Part shown: in pieces, positions 35,790 to 45,902 of the stretch
Numbering within the stretch: position 1 is the stretch's first letter
Layout of the letters: the number at the start of each line of letters is the position of its first letter
From: Gottfriedia solisilvae
Lineage (GTDB): Bacteria > Bacillota > Bacilli > Bacillales > Bacillaceae_G
Direction of reading: 5' to 3'
DNA length: 64,000 bases
Assembly (NCBI RefSeq): GCF_002128405.1
Contig: NZ_NETJ01000004.1
Location: 558,001-622,000 of the forward strand
The notes under the pieces: model-generated
What the model was told of the DNA's origin: nothing
Seen by the model: the letters and a program-made list of their open reading frames with translations, nothing else
Database searches by the model: none
Position numbers and translations under genes: made by a program

Positions 35790-38126
35790 CTAGTTTAGAA
35801 CTAAGCTTTTCGTTGTACTATGTTTTAAAATTGGACTTGGTTCTCCCATACTGTATAGCTGTAAAAGGTGCATAGCTCGCGTACATGCAGTGTAAAATAA
35901 TCTACGTAAACTTTCCTCACCATATACATCCTTGGAAGCGTCATAAATGATCACAGCATCAAATTCGATACCTTTAGCTAAATATGCAGGTATTATCACA
36001 ATGCCTTGCTCATACTCAACCGATCCGCTCTTAACAAGCTTAATTCCCTCAATATCTTTTAAAGCCTCGAAGGCAGCCGCACTCTCCGCAGCTGATTTAC
36101 ATATAACTGCTATTGTATTGTAATTACGTTTCTTCAATTCTATGATCTTAGAAGTTATTTGGCGATGCAGTTCATCTCGATTTAACACTTGTGTTAATAC
36201 AGGCACTTCACCGTCTCGTTCAAAAGCCGTAATCTGTTCACCACCAGGAACAAGATTCTTCGTAAATTCAACGATTGGTTTAGTTGATCGATAACTGCGA
36301 GTTAAGTTTATTGCATGTGTTTCTTCTGGCCCATATAAGCCTTTAAGTACGTGAAAATTAACCATTTCACTGGCATGGGCAAATATTGCTTGATTAAAAT
36401 CACCAAGTACTGTCATCCTTGCAGCAGGAAACAGACGTTTTAAAAATTCGAATTGGAACGGTGAGTAATCTTGTGCTTCATCAACTAGTACCTGTTTAAT
36501 TGATGCATTTGTCTGAAAGCCTTGAATCAACTCTTTTAAAAGTAGAAATGGAGTAGCATCTTCATAATACAATTTACCTTCATCTAGCATGTTAAACGTC
36601 AGTTGACATATATCTTCCCAGTGCTTAGGTTTATCTCCCTCTATTAACTGTTCAATCTTTGTTGAGTTTGCAAATAACTGCTTATAAACGCCCTTCATGT
36701 CAACAAAATGGAGCATTTGAACCCATTTACGCAATGGCTTTAACTTTCTTCGAACAACCATTTTGCCGAGCACCTTGTACTCTTTCTCATAATCGTCAAA
36801 TGAATTATCTGCATAGCCTTCTTTTTTCTGTAAGAACTTATAGGCCTTCTGATAATCATCTTTGCTAAGAAGCTCGATTTCTTCTTCTACCCATGGCTTT
36901 TTCAGTTCATTTTTCTCTGTTTCATCTATTCGTTTATTCAACCATTCTGTCAACTTCTCAATTCTGTTGTAAAAGCGAAGTGATGTGTCGCTACTATAAA
37001 ATCTTTCTTTCATTTCTTTAGCAGAGACCAACGTTTTTCCTCTAAACTTAATTCCTTTAAAGATCATTCCAGATAATTCAAGTGACTGTCTGTACGCTTT
37101 AATAAGCTCAAAAAAGCGTGTTGAAGCTTTAAACTGGATATTTGAAGTCCTAGCTTGGTAGGAAGGATCACTTGTTTTTGTTAAAACATATTCTAATTGG
37201 CTATAATTATCCTCGACTTGAAATTGATCGCTTAATCGATGGCTTAAGTATTCTTGAAATGTAACTTGCTGCATATTTTCTTCACCTAGCTCAGGTAACA
37301 CTCTTGAGACATAACTGTTAAACATAGCATTTGGTGAAAATAATATGATTTGATCAGCTTTTAACCATTCTCTATATTTGTAGAGTAAGTACGCAATTCG
37401 CTGCAAGGCCGCTGATGTCTTTCCACTGCCCGCCGCTCCTTGAACTATGAGCAATCTTCCTTGATCATGTCGAATGATTTGGTTTTGCTCTTGTTGAATA
37501 CTGGCAACGATACTGTGTAAATGTTTATCAGTACCCTTACCTAGTACATGTTGTAAAATCTCATCACCAATTGTAAGACTCGTATCAAACATCGATTCAA
37601 TTACACCATCACGGATGATGTACTGCCACTTTTGATCCAACTCACCACGAATAGTACCCCCTGGCGTTACATATTCGGCTGGACCTGGTGGATAATCATA
37701 GTAAACACTCGAAATTGGTGCTCGCCAATCATAAATTAAAAAGTTGTCTCCACTCTCATCTGTTAGCGTAGAGACTCCAATATAGACGCGTTCTAATTCA
37801 GAATTTCCTTCTTCAGTAAAGTCAATTCGGCCGAAATACGGTACATCCTTCATTCTTCTCAGAGCTGATAACCGCTTAGATGCTTGCTTATGAGTGCTTT
37901 GGCTCACAGACAAAACTTGTGCCTGTTGTCTTAGACTGAGTATTGTCTCTAAATAATCATCAAAATTATCAGTATTAACCTTAACTTCATCCCAAAAGTT
38001 TTTGCGAATACCAACTACTTCATTTTGACGTTGGTTAGTTTCTCCTTCCATCTTGACGATTTGATCCGCAATTATATCCATGATTGTGTCGACACGATTT
38101 TGTTCCTGACGAAGTTCTTTGTTCAT
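35790..38126 (-). CDS. helD: RNA polymerase-recycling motor HelD
   Basis: Superfamily-1 (UvrD-like) ATPase that binds stalled RNA polymerase, removes nucleic acid and is released with ATP. 778 aa, near B. subtilis HelD (774). N-terminal coiled coil (about 1-110) that enters the secondary channel, Walker A GAAGSGKTSAA, DEAQDYSPFQFEF, GDFNQAIFA, LTRSYRST and a C-terminal YTACTRAMHLL box. The ATG at 38126 lies 8 bases after AAAGGAG. The upstream GTG at 38135 would be too close. Single-gene unit. Confidence 0.95.
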   Translation of the reverse strand: MNKELRQEQNRVDTIMDIIADQIVKMEGETNQRQNEVVGIRKNFWDEVKVNTDNFDDYLETILSLRQQAQVLSVSQSTHKQASKRLSALRRMKDVPYFGRIDFTEEGNSELERVYIGVSTLTDESGDNFLIYDWRAPISSVYYDYPPGPAEYVTPGGTIRGELDQKWQYIIRDGVIESMFDTSLTIGDEILQHVLGKGTDKHLHSIVASIQQEQNQIIRHDQGRLLIVQGAAGSGKTSAALQRIAYLLYKYREWLKADQIILFSPNAMFNSYVSRVLPELGEENMQQVTFQEYLSHRLSDQFQVEDNYSQLEYVLTKTSDPSYQARTSNIQFKASTRFFELIKAYRQSLELSGMIFKGIKFRGKTLVSAKEMKERFYSSDTSLRFYNRIEKLTEWLNKRIDETEKNELKKPWVEEEIELLSKDDYQKAYKFLQKKEGYADNSFDDYEKEYKVLGKMVVRRKLKPLRKWVQMLHFVDMKGVYKQLFANSTKIEQLIEGDKPKHWEDICQLTFNMLDEGKLYYEDATPFLLLKELIQGFQTNASIKQVLVDEAQDYSPFQFEFLKRLFPAARMTVLGDFNQAIFAHASEMVNFHVLKGLYGPEETHAINLTRSYRSTKPIVEFTKNLVPGGEQITAFERDGEVPVLTQVLNRDELHRQITSKIIELKKRNYNTIAVICKSAAESAAAFEALKDIEGIKLVKSGSVEYEQGIVIIPAYLAKGIEFDAVIIYDASKDVYGEESLRRLFYTACTRAMHLLQLYSMGEPSPILKHSTTKSLVLN

Positions 38127-38470
38127 TCCATGCACTCCTTTAAAAAATAGAAAATGAGGGTTGACTTAAGCTTAATTATGTTGTAAACTTATAATAGGGA
38201 AACTTTACCCTACAAATAAATAATATAGTATAATCTCTATTACTCTACCACGTTTCTTCTTTTTAATCAATGCATTTTCATACTTCAAATTTAAATATCC
38301 TTTTAGTTCTTATGACTCCAAATTCTATTATTAGCCCCATACTCATTCATTATGTAAGTAGATCCTTTTTAAATTCGCATCAAAAAAAGTCCAACTAAAT
38401 AAGTCAGACTTCACTACTTCATTCCTACTCTATCATTGTCAAAGCTCTCTTTTCTATCCTAAAAAACATC
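38127..38470. other. Intergenic region between helD and the GNAT-nitrilase gene
   Basis: AT-rich. The right part holds the terminator of the GNAT-nitrilase gene. The left part should contain the helD promoter. No reading frame or repeat recognised. Confidence 0.5.
38381..38411 (-). terminator. Terminator of the GNAT-nitrilase gene
   Basis: Ten-bp stem (38387-38396 and 38402-38411, two G-U pairs on the minus strand) followed by seven T on the minus strand. Confidence 0.8.
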
Positions 38471-40018
38471 TTACTCTAATTTTAAATTTCTATATTCTAT
38501 TCTGGACAATTCACGTCGTCGATCACGTAATTGTCTTACTGATTCAGCATTTCTTGAACGTCTTAACTTCTCAATATCAACGTCCCCTACAACAACTGTA
38601 TCAATATTCGCATCACACTCTCCGACGATCCCATCTTTTGCGAACCCAATATCTGATGGAGAAAAAATGCCAGATTGAGCATACTGAATGTCTACGTTTT
38701 CTACGTGTGTTAAATTGCCCACTGTACCTGCAATACAAGTATATACCTGGTTCTCAATTGCGCGTGCTTGTGCACAGTATCGAACACGGAGATATCCTTG
38801 ACGATCCTCTGTACAGAATGGGACAAAAATAATATTTGCACCTTGATCTACCGCAATCCGTGCTAGCTCTGGAAATTCGATGTCGTAGCTAATTTGAATC
38901 GCAATTTTTCCACAGTCCGTGTCAAATACTCGGATTTCATTACCTTCTGCAATCCCCCACCACTTGCGCTCGTTAGGCGTTGCGTGGAGCTTTGACTGTT
39001 TCTCAATCGTACCATCGCGTCGAAATAGATACGCCACGTTATAAATATTTTCATTTTCTTCTACGAAATGCGATCCACCAACAATGTTGACGTTATACCT
39101 TACAGCAAGTTCGGTAAAAAGTTCAATGTATTTTTCCGTGTATGTTGCAAGACGACGAACTGCTTGATCAGGGCGTTTTTCTTCAAGAAATGACATCAGC
39201 TGGGTTGTAAATAGTTCAGGAAATACTGCAAAGTCTGAACCAAAATCAGCGGCAACGTCTACATAGTACTCTATCTGTCGAGTAAAATCATTGAACGATT
39301 CAATTTTTTTCATCATGTATTGTATGGCGCATATTCTTACCGGGAAAGATGCTCGATAAACTCTTCTTGATTTAGGTAAGTAATCAATGTTATTCCATTC
39401 CATCAAAGTAGCGAAAGAATCGGATGCCTTATCGTCTGGAAGATAGCTTGTGTTAATTCGTTTTGTTGTAAACCCCTCTAATAATTGGAAGGATAAAACT
39501 GGATCATAAATGCTATGCTTCTCTACCGCTGCAACATATTCACGCGGTGTCATCTCTTTCTTATACTTATGATAATTAGGGATTCTACCACCTATGATGA
39601 TGCTCTGGAGATTTAATTGGCGGGTAAGTTCCTTTCGAGCTTCATAAAGACGGTGTCCAATTTTCATACGGCGGTATTCTGGGTCTACCATTACTTCAAT
39701 ACCATATAAATTAGATCCATTTGGGTCATGATTTGTAATATAGCCATTGTCTGTAATGACATTCCACGTATGCTGATCATTATATTCATCAAATTCAACC
39801 ATGAGACTTGAACATGAACCTACAATTTTATCTTCATATTCTACACAGAATTGACCTTCTGGAAAGATTCGTATATGACTTTCTAACTGTTCCCTTTTCC
39901 ATCCCTCCATACCTGGAAAGCAGCGGCTTGATAACTTCATAATATCTGCTATATCTTCCATCCGTATGTTCCGTACAATGATTTTCTTCTCATATTTTGA
40001 TATATCTGTCTCAGACAT
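38471..40018 (-). CDS. GNAT acetyltransferase / nitrilase-superfamily fusion
   Basis: 515 aa in two domains. A GNAT N-acetyltransferase is at about 12-200, with the acetyl-CoA region YRRMKIGHRLYEARKEL (115-131). A carbon-nitrogen hydrolase is at about 225-490. Of the hydrolase triad, Glu268 (FPELFTT) and Lys343 (KQSKLHATP) are visible, but the nucleophile position reads Ser377 in AIQISYDIEFPE (AGC codon), where the superfamily has Cys. The fusion type is known in bacilli (a nitrilase-superfamily branch with an N-terminal RimI-like domain). The function is not established. If Ser replaces Cys, the domain may bind but not hydrolyse amides. Good ribosome site GAAAGGACG. Confidence 0.85.
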   Translation of the reverse strand: MSETDISKYEKKIIVRNIRMEDIADIMKLSSRCFPGMEGWKREQLESHIRIFPEGQFCVEYEDKIVGSCSSLMVEFDEYNDQHTWNVITDNGYITNHDPNGSNLYGIEVMVDPEYRRMKIGHRLYEARKELTRQLNLQSIIIGGRIPNYHKYKKEMTPREYVAAVEKHSIYDPVLSFQLLEGFTTKRINTSYLPDDKASDSFATLMEWNNIDYLPKSRRVYRASFPVRICAIQYMMKKIESFNDFTRQIEYYVDVAADFGSDFAVFPELFTTQLMSFLEEKRPDQAVRRLATYTEKYIELFTELAVRYNVNIVGGSHFVEENENIYNVAYLFRRDGTIEKQSKLHATPNERKWWGIAEGNEIRVFDTDCGKIAIQISYDIEFPELARIAVDQGANIIFVPFCTEDRQGYLRVRYCAQARAIENQVYTCIAGTVGNLTHVENVDIQYAQSGIFSPSDIGFAKDGIVGECDANIDTVVVGDVDIEKLRRSRNAESVRQLRDRRRELSRIEYRNLKLE

Positions 40019-40368
40019 ATTTTCACGTCCTTTCGTTGAAGGTGACGCTTGCTATTTTTTCAAAATAGAAGTCGCTCGAATTTACTTATACAACCGTTAT
40101 GTTACCCATAAATTCCCTTTTAACATGCAACGAATCATCTTTTAACACAAAAATGACCACTCCTTTTGAGCCCTTGAACCCCGCAGTTAATATAGAGTTA
40201 GCTTGGATATAGTTTGGACTTCACCTGTAAGGAGAATCTGTCGAAAGATTTTTAGAGATAAGCTAAGTAAAGACAAGATTAAACAAAATCCCCCCGTTGT
40301 GGAAAGAATAAGTAAATTTTATAATTTAATTGTTAGAAAATTCTTAACAAAGAAGCCGGAGGGTTATT
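40019..40368. other. Intergenic region upstream of the subtilase
   Basis: Mostly AT-rich with a slightly GC-richer stretch near 40180-40240. No significant reading frame and no sharp promoter match was found. AAGCCGGAGGG at the end is the subtilase ribosome site. Confidence 0.4.
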
Positions 40369-41715
40369 ATGAAAAATAAATTTATTGCAGGTACTTTAAC
40401 AGCCGCTTTGAGTGCTGTCACGATCTTTAGTAGTTTAAATATTGGACAAGCTCAGGAGTTGGACAAAAACTATGTAGTTGTCTTTAAGTCAGATACGAAT
40501 CTTCCTTCTAACTATTTGGAAGTAGTTAAGGGTGCTGGTGGAAAAGTAACAAAGTCATTAGCAAAACTAGGGGTTATTGAAGTTAAATCAGATAACCCAA
40601 ATTTCTTGGCTGAAATTCAAAAAAACTCAACTGTTTTAAATGCTGGTGTTGAAAATACCATATATCCTGAAGCACCAGTAGATGTTGATGTTCTTCACGA
40701 AGATTTTACTAGCAATTCTACAAACGATTTATATAACAAATATCAATGGGACATTAAACAAGTAACTAATAGCGGTGCCTCCTGGAATTTGACAGGTGGG
40801 ACAGGAAAATCAACAAATGGTAAAGATATTGTAGTAGCCGTAGTAGATACAGGTATCGATTATACTCATCCTGATATCAAAAATAACTACGCTTACGGAA
40901 AGTCATTCGTTCCTGGTATAACAAGTGCAATGGATGAAGATGGACATGGAACTCATGTTGCAGGTTCTATCGCGGGCAATGGAAGAGTACTGGGTATCGG
41001 GCCTCAATTAAAGGTCGCTGCATATCGTGTATTTGGTCCAGATGGTGGAGCAGCAACATCTGATATTGCTAATGCTTTAATGACAGCAGCAGATGACAAT
41101 GTTGATGTTGTCAACATGTCACTTGGGGGATACGATTGGTTCCAAAATCCTGAATATGCGACAAAAGACATCGTTGCCGATGTTCGTCTATTCAACCGTG
41201 CTATTCAATATGCAATTAAGAATGGGGTAACTGTAGTTGGTTCTGCAGGAAATGCTGGTGTGGATTTATCTAGCCCTGGCAAACTTTCTGGAGATGATAA
41301 TGGAGCTACACATAGAAGCCCTAGTAGCCAAACATTAATTCGTGTAGCTGCTGGCGGACAAGAGAAAAATTTAACTTATTATTCGAATTATGGAGTAGGA
41401 AAAATTGATGTTATCGCTCCAGGTGGTGATTATGGTACAGCTTGGTTAGCTACTGGCGACAAATCACTTAGAGATCCTAATAAATTGTGTTTATCAACTG
41501 TTCCTGGTGGATATGCTTTTTATGCAGGTACATCAATGGCTGCCCCTAAAACTGCTGGTCTTGCTGGTGTAATTATTGCTAAATATGGTAAGGATGTTCT
41601 CTCTCCTTCACAAGTAAAACATATTATTCAAAGCTCAGCAGATGACTGGTTTAAACCGGGCTATGATGGTGAATCTGGATTTGGGTCGATTAATGCTGTA
41701 AGTGCTTTAAAATAA
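40369..41715 (+). CDS. Secreted subtilisin-like serine protease (S8)
   Basis: 448 aa. Signal peptide of about 28 residues ending in GQA, an inhibitor-I9-like propeptide to about 105, then the S8 domain. The catalytic triad is Asp160 (VVDTGID), His193 (DGHGTHVAG) and Ser389 (AGTSMAAP). The oxyanion Asn295 is in SAGNAG. The enzyme is exported, self-processes and degrades extracellular protein. No C-terminal anchor or repeat, so it should be freely secreted. Strong ribosome site and its own terminator. Single-gene unit. Confidence 0.9.
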   Translation: MKNKFIAGTLTAALSAVTIFSSLNIGQAQELDKNYVVVFKSDTNLPSNYLEVVKGAGGKVTKSLAKLGVIEVKSDNPNFLAEIQKNSTVLNAGVENTIYPEAPVDVDVLHEDFTSNSTNDLYNKYQWDIKQVTNSGASWNLTGGTGKSTNGKDIVVAVVDTGIDYTHPDIKNNYAYGKSFVPGITSAMDEDGHGTHVAGSIAGNGRVLGIGPQLKVAAYRVFGPDGGAATSDIANALMTAADDNVDVVNMSLGGYDWFQNPEYATKDIVADVRLFNRAIQYAIKNGVTVVGSAGNAGVDLSSPGKLSGDDNGATHRSPSSQTLIRVAAGGQEKNLTYYSNYGVGKIDVIAPGGDYGTAWLATGDKSLRDPNKLCLSTVPGGYAFYAGTSMAAPKTAGLAGVIIAKYGKDVLSPSQVKHIIQSSADDWFKPGYDGESGFGSINAVSALK

Positions 41716-41735
41716 TGGTTTAGTCACTAAATAGT

Positions 41736-41764
41736 AAAAAGGATCTGGGCTTCAGATCCTTTTT
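41736..41764 (+). terminator. Terminator of the subtilase gene
   Basis: Twelve-bp stem AAAAAGGATCTG/CAGATCCTTTTT with a five-base loop. Confidence 0.9.
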
Positions 41765-41814
41765 ACTTAACTTAAACTTTTTGATTATTGAACTTTGTCT
41801 TTATATCCAAAGAA

Positions 41815-43317
41815 TTAACTATATACAAGTTCTTTTTCAGTTAGACCAAGCGTCTCAGCAGTTGACGTATGAATTTCTTGTATTAGCTCTGGATGATCCA
41901 TTAGTGAAATTCCATAAGAAGGAATCATTTCCTTTATTTTAGCTTCCCACTCTTTAATTTGTTCCGGGAAACATTTTTCTAATACCTCAAGCATTACATG
42001 AACAGCAGTAGATGCACCTGGTGAAGCACCAAGTAATGCAGCTATTGATCCATCAGCAGCGCTAATCACTTCCGTACCAAATTGAAGTGTTCCCTTACCG
42101 CCAGTCTCAGTATCCTTAATAACTTGTACACGTTGCCCCGCTACTACTATATCCCAATCTTCAAGTTGGGCATTTGGAATAAACTCTCGTAATTCTTCCA
42201 AACGCTTTTCGTTCGATAGCAATACTTGTTGAATCAAATATTTCGTCAATGACATTTCTTTTACACCAGCTGCTAACATAGTGAAAAGATTATTCGGTTT
42301 AACTGAACCGATTAAGTCTAGATTTGAACCAGTTTTTAAAAACTTTGGTGAGAAGCCTGCAAAAGGACCAAACAGCAATGTTTTTTTATTGTCGATGTAT
42401 CTAGTATCAAGATGTGGAACAGACATTGGAGGTGCGCCAACTTTTGCTTTACCGTACACTTTAGCATGGTGTTGCTCCACAACCTCTGGATTGTTACATA
42501 CCATAAATAATCCGCTTACTGGAAAGCCCCCAACCTGTTTTGACTCAGGAATACCAGTTTTTTGAAGTAAAGGTAGACTTCCGCCCCCACCACCAATAAA
42601 GACGAACTTTGCAGTATGGTAGACAATATTTCCAGTCTCCATATCCAGTACTTTTAATTCCCATGAACCGTCCTTAGTTCTTTTCAGATCTCTAACTTCA
42701 TGCTGATAATTTATCTCGACGTTTTTACTTTCTAAGTGATCAAATAACATACGAGTTAATGCACCAAAGTTAACATCCGTCCCAGAGTCGATTTTTGTAG
42801 CCGCAATCGGTTCATTTGAAATGCGACCTTCCATAATCAATGGAATCCATTCTTTCAGCTTTTCAGGGTCGTCGGAAAATTCCATTCCTTGAAACAAAGG
42901 ATTGTTTGATAGCGCTTTAAAACGTTTTTTCAAAAACGAAACATTTTCTTCTCCATGAACTAGACTCATGTGAGGTATTGGCATGATAAAGTCCTGCGGA
43001 TTGCTGATTAGATTACTGTTTACTAGATAAGACCAAAATTGTCTTGAAAGTTGAAACTGTTCATTTATTTGTAAGGCTTTGCTAATATCTATAGACCCGT
43101 CAGATTTCTCGGATGTATAGTTAAGCTCGCACAGTGCAGCATGGCCCGTCCCCGCATTATTCCATTCGTTAGAGCTTTCTTCTCCAGCGTTTGCCAGTTT
43201 CTCAAACACTTTGATTTCCCATTCCGGTACTAGCTCTTTCAGTAATGAACCTAATGTCGCGCTCATAACTCCTGCACCAATTAAGATAACGTCAGTTTTT
43301 TCCTGTCTGTTTATCAT
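41815..43317 (-). CDS. mqo: Malate:quinone oxidoreductase
   Basis: Membrane-associated FAD enzyme that oxidises malate to oxaloacetate and passes electrons to quinone, an alternative to NAD malate dehydrogenase in the TCA cycle. N-terminal FAD motif [14 protein letters not shown], then [16 protein letters not shown] and the C-terminal [16 protein letters not shown] are characteristic. 500 aa from the ATG at 43317, which has AAGGGTGGG upstream. The frame is open further to 43371 without a site. Followed by the convergent subtilase. Two phased 17-bp repeats upstream may be its operator. Confidence 0.9.
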   Translation of the reverse strand: MINRQEKTDVILIGAGVMSATLGSLLKELVPEWEIKVFEKLANAGEESSNEWNNAGTGHAALCELNYTSEKSDGSIDISKALQINEQFQLSRQFWSYLVNSNLISNPQDFIMPIPHMSLVHGEENVSFLKKRFKALSNNPLFQGMEFSDDPEKLKEWIPLIMEGRISNEPIAATKIDSGTDVNFGALTRMLFDHLESKNVEINYQHEVRDLKRTKDGSWELKVLDMETGNIVYHTAKFVFIGGGGGSLPLLQKTGIPESKQVGGFPVSGLFMVCNNPEVVEQHHAKVYGKAKVGAPPMSVPHLDTRYIDNKKTLLFGPFAGFSPKFLKTGSNLDLIGSVKPNNLFTMLAAGVKEMSLTKYLIQQVLLSNEKRLEELREFIPNAQLEDWDIVVAGQRVQVIKDTETGGKGTLQFGTEVISAADGSIAALLGASPGASTAVHVMLEVLEKCFPEQIKEWEAKIKEMIPSYGISLMDHPELIQEIHTSTAETLGLTEKELVYS

Positions 43318-43436
43318 TTTACCCACCCTTATCCCCCTATATTTGAAATAAAGAGTAGATGCACCTACCATGATGTCACAAAAATCAAGATGCCATCAAT
43401 GAACGCACCATTTCCTATTTCAATTATAACTTATTA

Positions 43437-43453
43437 AATAGTATAACACTATT
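43437..43453. repeat. mqo upstream repeat 1
   Basis: AATAGTATAACACTATT, an inverted repeat AATAGT-N5-ACTATT. An identical copy starts 31 bp away (three helical turns). Candidate repressor or activator site for mqo. Confidence 0.55.
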
Positions 43454-43467
43454 AAAATAAAACTCAT

Positions 43468-43484
43468 AATAGTATAACACTATT
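43468..43484. repeat. mqo upstream repeat 2
   Basis: Second exact copy of AATAGTATAACACTATT. The two copies flank AAAATAAAACTCAT. Confidence 0.55.
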
Positions 43485-43750
43485 AAATTAAATACTTATT
43501 ATCCATTTATTACGATTATCCTTATACTAAAATATCTACTATTATCAGATAATTATATACTATTTAAAGCCGGTAAAAAAGTGAGAATCTTTTAATAGCC
43601 CTTAGAATAAACAAAAATATCCTAAATTTAGGATTTTTCATGGGAATAAGGCTTTAATTGTCATTTATCATTTATTTGATACCTTATTTTTTTGCTATAT
43701 TTTTTGTACATTTACTCACTTGTTAATCTGCAGTAATTATTTTTTACTAA
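43485..43750. other. AT-rich gap upstream of mqo
   Basis: Very AT-rich, no reading frame of note, between the mqo operators and a terminator. It is probably the decayed remainder of the locus that held the sensor-kinase gene to the right. Confidence 0.4.
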
Positions 43751-43754
43751 AAAA

Positions 43755-43778
43755 ACCATATCAAAAAAGATATGGTTA
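43755..43778 (-). terminator. Terminator behind the kinase remnant
   Basis: Nine-bp stem AACCATATC/GATATGGTT with an A6 loop. On the minus strand it is followed by six T. Confidence 0.75.
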
Positions 43779-43831
43779 ACTTTATATATTTAATTTTAGT
43801 TTTAGGATACGACTAATCATTTGTTTTTGCA

Positions 43832-44050
43832 TTAGTTCTCATTATCTTGATATTTAGGCATACAAATCATTGCTTTAAATAAATCTCCATCAACTTGTAT
43901 GATAAACTGCCCTTTTTGTATATCAATCAGACTTTTAGCAATAGAAAGACCTAGTCCACTTCCTTGACTATTTCTTGATTCGTCTCCTCTTTTAAAACGT
44001 TCCATTAATTCATCCGCCGAAATATCATCATCACAAGCTAAAATGTTCAC
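43832..44050 (-). pseudogene. Remnant of a sensor histidine kinase (C-terminus)
   Basis: A 72-codon frame whose last 60 residues are the end of an ATP-binding domain of a histidine kinase: DISADELMERFKRGDES, then GSGLGLSIAKSLIDIQKG and VDGDLFKAMI. Everything upstream (membrane part, His box, N box) is missing. Oddly, the piece starts with GTG behind AGGAGAG and is followed by a proper terminator, so a short peptide could still be made. Most likely a decayed two-component gene. Confidence 0.8.
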
Positions 44051-44175
44051 TTAAATTCTCTCCTATGTATGTATTTCAACATGAAACCACCCCTTTATTT
44101 TTGATGTTAACAGGATGATATCAGGAAAATATTAAGAACCACCTAATACAAATCTTAAGATTTTCTTAGGATCAA

Positions 44176-44205
44176 TAAAAACAGCCAGCTTTTTAGGCTG
44201 GCTTG
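44176..44205 (-). terminator. Terminator of the AraC-family gene
   Basis: Seven-bp stem AGCCAGC/GCTGGCT with T-run on the minus strand. Confidence 0.75.
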
Positions 44206-44288
44206 TTTAAGGTCATTCTATTTTATTGGTATAGAAGATGCAATAATATATTAGGTCGAAATCAACTCTTATACCTTTAGTCTTCTAA

Positions 44289-45158
44289 CTAACGCTTACT
44301 TTTTTCCTTTATTGGCACCCAAACTTCGCTATATACATTTTCATAAGTACCATCATGCTTTGTAAAAGAAATTCCAGGTAGGTCGGCTATCTCATAACCT
44401 GAAGATGGCAACCATTCCGAATAAATTTTTGCGGTCGTTTCTTGAAGTGTAGCAGGGAATGGTCCTTGATTAGGGAAAATTGCCCATAAACTTTCTTCAA
44501 TAGAAAGTTGTTCTAAATCAGCTAATTGATTTACCTTTGTTGTTGCAAAACCAATCATATGAGTTAAGTAACCTTTTTCTTCTAAATAATCATCATCAAA
44601 ATCATAAGATACATTCAAAACTTGATGTGGATATAAATCAGCTAATTGACGCATCTCATTTCTTTGTTGTTCGGTAATCGACTGAGCTAGTTCTAGAATT
44701 GCATTATTGACACCTTCAAATTGTATTGGTACCCTTTTTGATACTCCAACTATATTAAATTTCTCTTTCTTTTCAATTTTGAATTCCATGGATATTCCTC
44801 CCCTTATATCGATAAAGAATGAAAATTTGGGAAATGATTTTTGAATTTTATTTTTTGTTACTTCTGAAGGTAAGAAGCCACACCATTCACGAAATGCTCT
44901 TGAAAATCCCTCGATTGAATGATAGCCATATTTATAGGCAACATCTGTAACCTTCGCACCGTTTATTAATTCAACATTCGCTACCGATAATCTCCTGTTT
45001 TTGATATACTCACTCAATGACATTCCTGCCATATACGAAAACATTCTTTTAAAATGATAATCAGATAGCCCAACTATTTTTGATATTTCTTTTCCGGATA
45101 TTTCTTCCGTTAAATTTTTTTCGATGTAATCCATTAATTGATTGAATTCTTGTAACAT
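44289..45158 (-). CDS. AraC-family regulator with GyrI-like effector domain
   Basis: 289 aa. Two AraC helix-turn-helix units in the first 105 residues (NLTEEISGKEISKIVGLSDY and the second around DVAYKYGYHSIEGFSRAF), then a GyrI-like ligand domain (about 120-289), as in the Rob/SoxS-type multidrug-binding regulators. The ATG at 45158 has AAAGGAGGG. An upstream ATG at 45209 lacks one. The target and ligand are unknown. Possibly autoregulated. Confidence 0.85.
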   Translation of the reverse strand: MLQEFNQLMDYIEKNLTEEISGKEISKIVGLSDYHFKRMFSYMAGMSLSEYIKNRRLSVANVELINGAKVTDVAYKYGYHSIEGFSRAFREWCGFLPSEVTKNKIQKSFPKFSFFIDIRGGISMEFKIEKKEKFNIVGVSKRVPIQFEGVNNAILELAQSITEQQRNEMRQLADLYPHQVLNVSYDFDDDYLEEKGYLTHMIGFATTKVNQLADLEQLSIEESLWAIFPNQGPFPATLQETTAKIYSEWLPSSGYEIADLPGISFTKHDGTYENVYSEVWVPIKEKSKR

Positions 45159-45251
45159 TTCATTTCCCTCCTTTACAGTTACATCATATTGTAACCATTG
45201 ATTTTTCACTCGATATTTTTTATACGGATTTTATCGGATTAAGATGAAAAA

Positions 45252-45274
45252 CAGCTTAGAAATACTCTAAGCTG
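45252..45274 (-). terminator. Terminator of rlmH
   Basis: Nine-bp perfect stem CAGCTTAGA/TCTAAGCTG, then a T-run on the minus strand. Confidence 0.85.
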
Positions 45275-45363
45275 CTTTCGTGTTCATTTTTATCCTTTTT
45301 AAAATAACCTATGGATTAGACTAACATCTAACTTCTTAGCGGTTGATATATTTAAGAAATCAT

Positions 45364-45843
45364 TTACTTGTGATACGGTTCATTCCGATTAATTCGATAA
45401 GCTCTATAAACCTGTTCCACCAAAATTAACTTCATTAATTGATGTGGGAATGTCATTTTTGAAAACGAAAGTGTATCATCCGCTCTTTTCATGACTGCGT
45501 CGCTTAAGCCTAGCGATCCCCCAATGACAAATGCTACCTTGCTGTTTCCGTATGTCGCTAATTGATCTATTTTTTTCGCTAGTGATTCTGATGTATGCTC
45601 TTTCCCCTTTATCGCAAGTGCAATTACATATGAATCATCAGATATTTTGTTTAGTATTCTTTCGCCTTCTTTTTCTTTCACAATTAACATGTCTGCATCA
45701 CTTAAGTTCTCTGGTGCTTTTTCATCTGGAACTTCGATTATGTCCATTTTTGCATAACTTGATAATCGTTTTATGTATTCATCTATCCCCATTTTTAAAT
45801 ATTTCTCTTTTAGTTTTCCAACACTGATAATTGAGATATTCAC
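45364..45843 (-). CDS. rlmH: 23S rRNA (pseudouridine1915-N3)-methyltransferase RlmH
   Basis: SPOUT methyltransferase that modifies helix 69 of 23S rRNA in assembled ribosomes. 159 aa, full length, with [13 protein letters not shown] (SAM knot) and the family C-terminus [11 protein letters not shown]. subtilis YydA, in the same neighbourhood. It lies near walJ, but the htrC (yyxA) gene usual between them in B. subtilis is absent. Confidence 0.95.
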   Translation of the reverse strand: MNISIISVGKLKEKYLKMGIDEYIKRLSSYAKMDIIEVPDEKAPENLSDADMLIVKEKEGERILNKISDDSYVIALAIKGKEHTSESLAKKIDQLATYGNSKVAFVIGGSLGLSDAVMKRADDTLSFSKMTFPHQLMKLILVEQVYRAYRINRNEPYHK

Positions 45844-45902
45844 ATTATATCCTCACTTTACAAACAAGTTATACACAAAAGTTATCCACATACCCACAAT
45901 TT

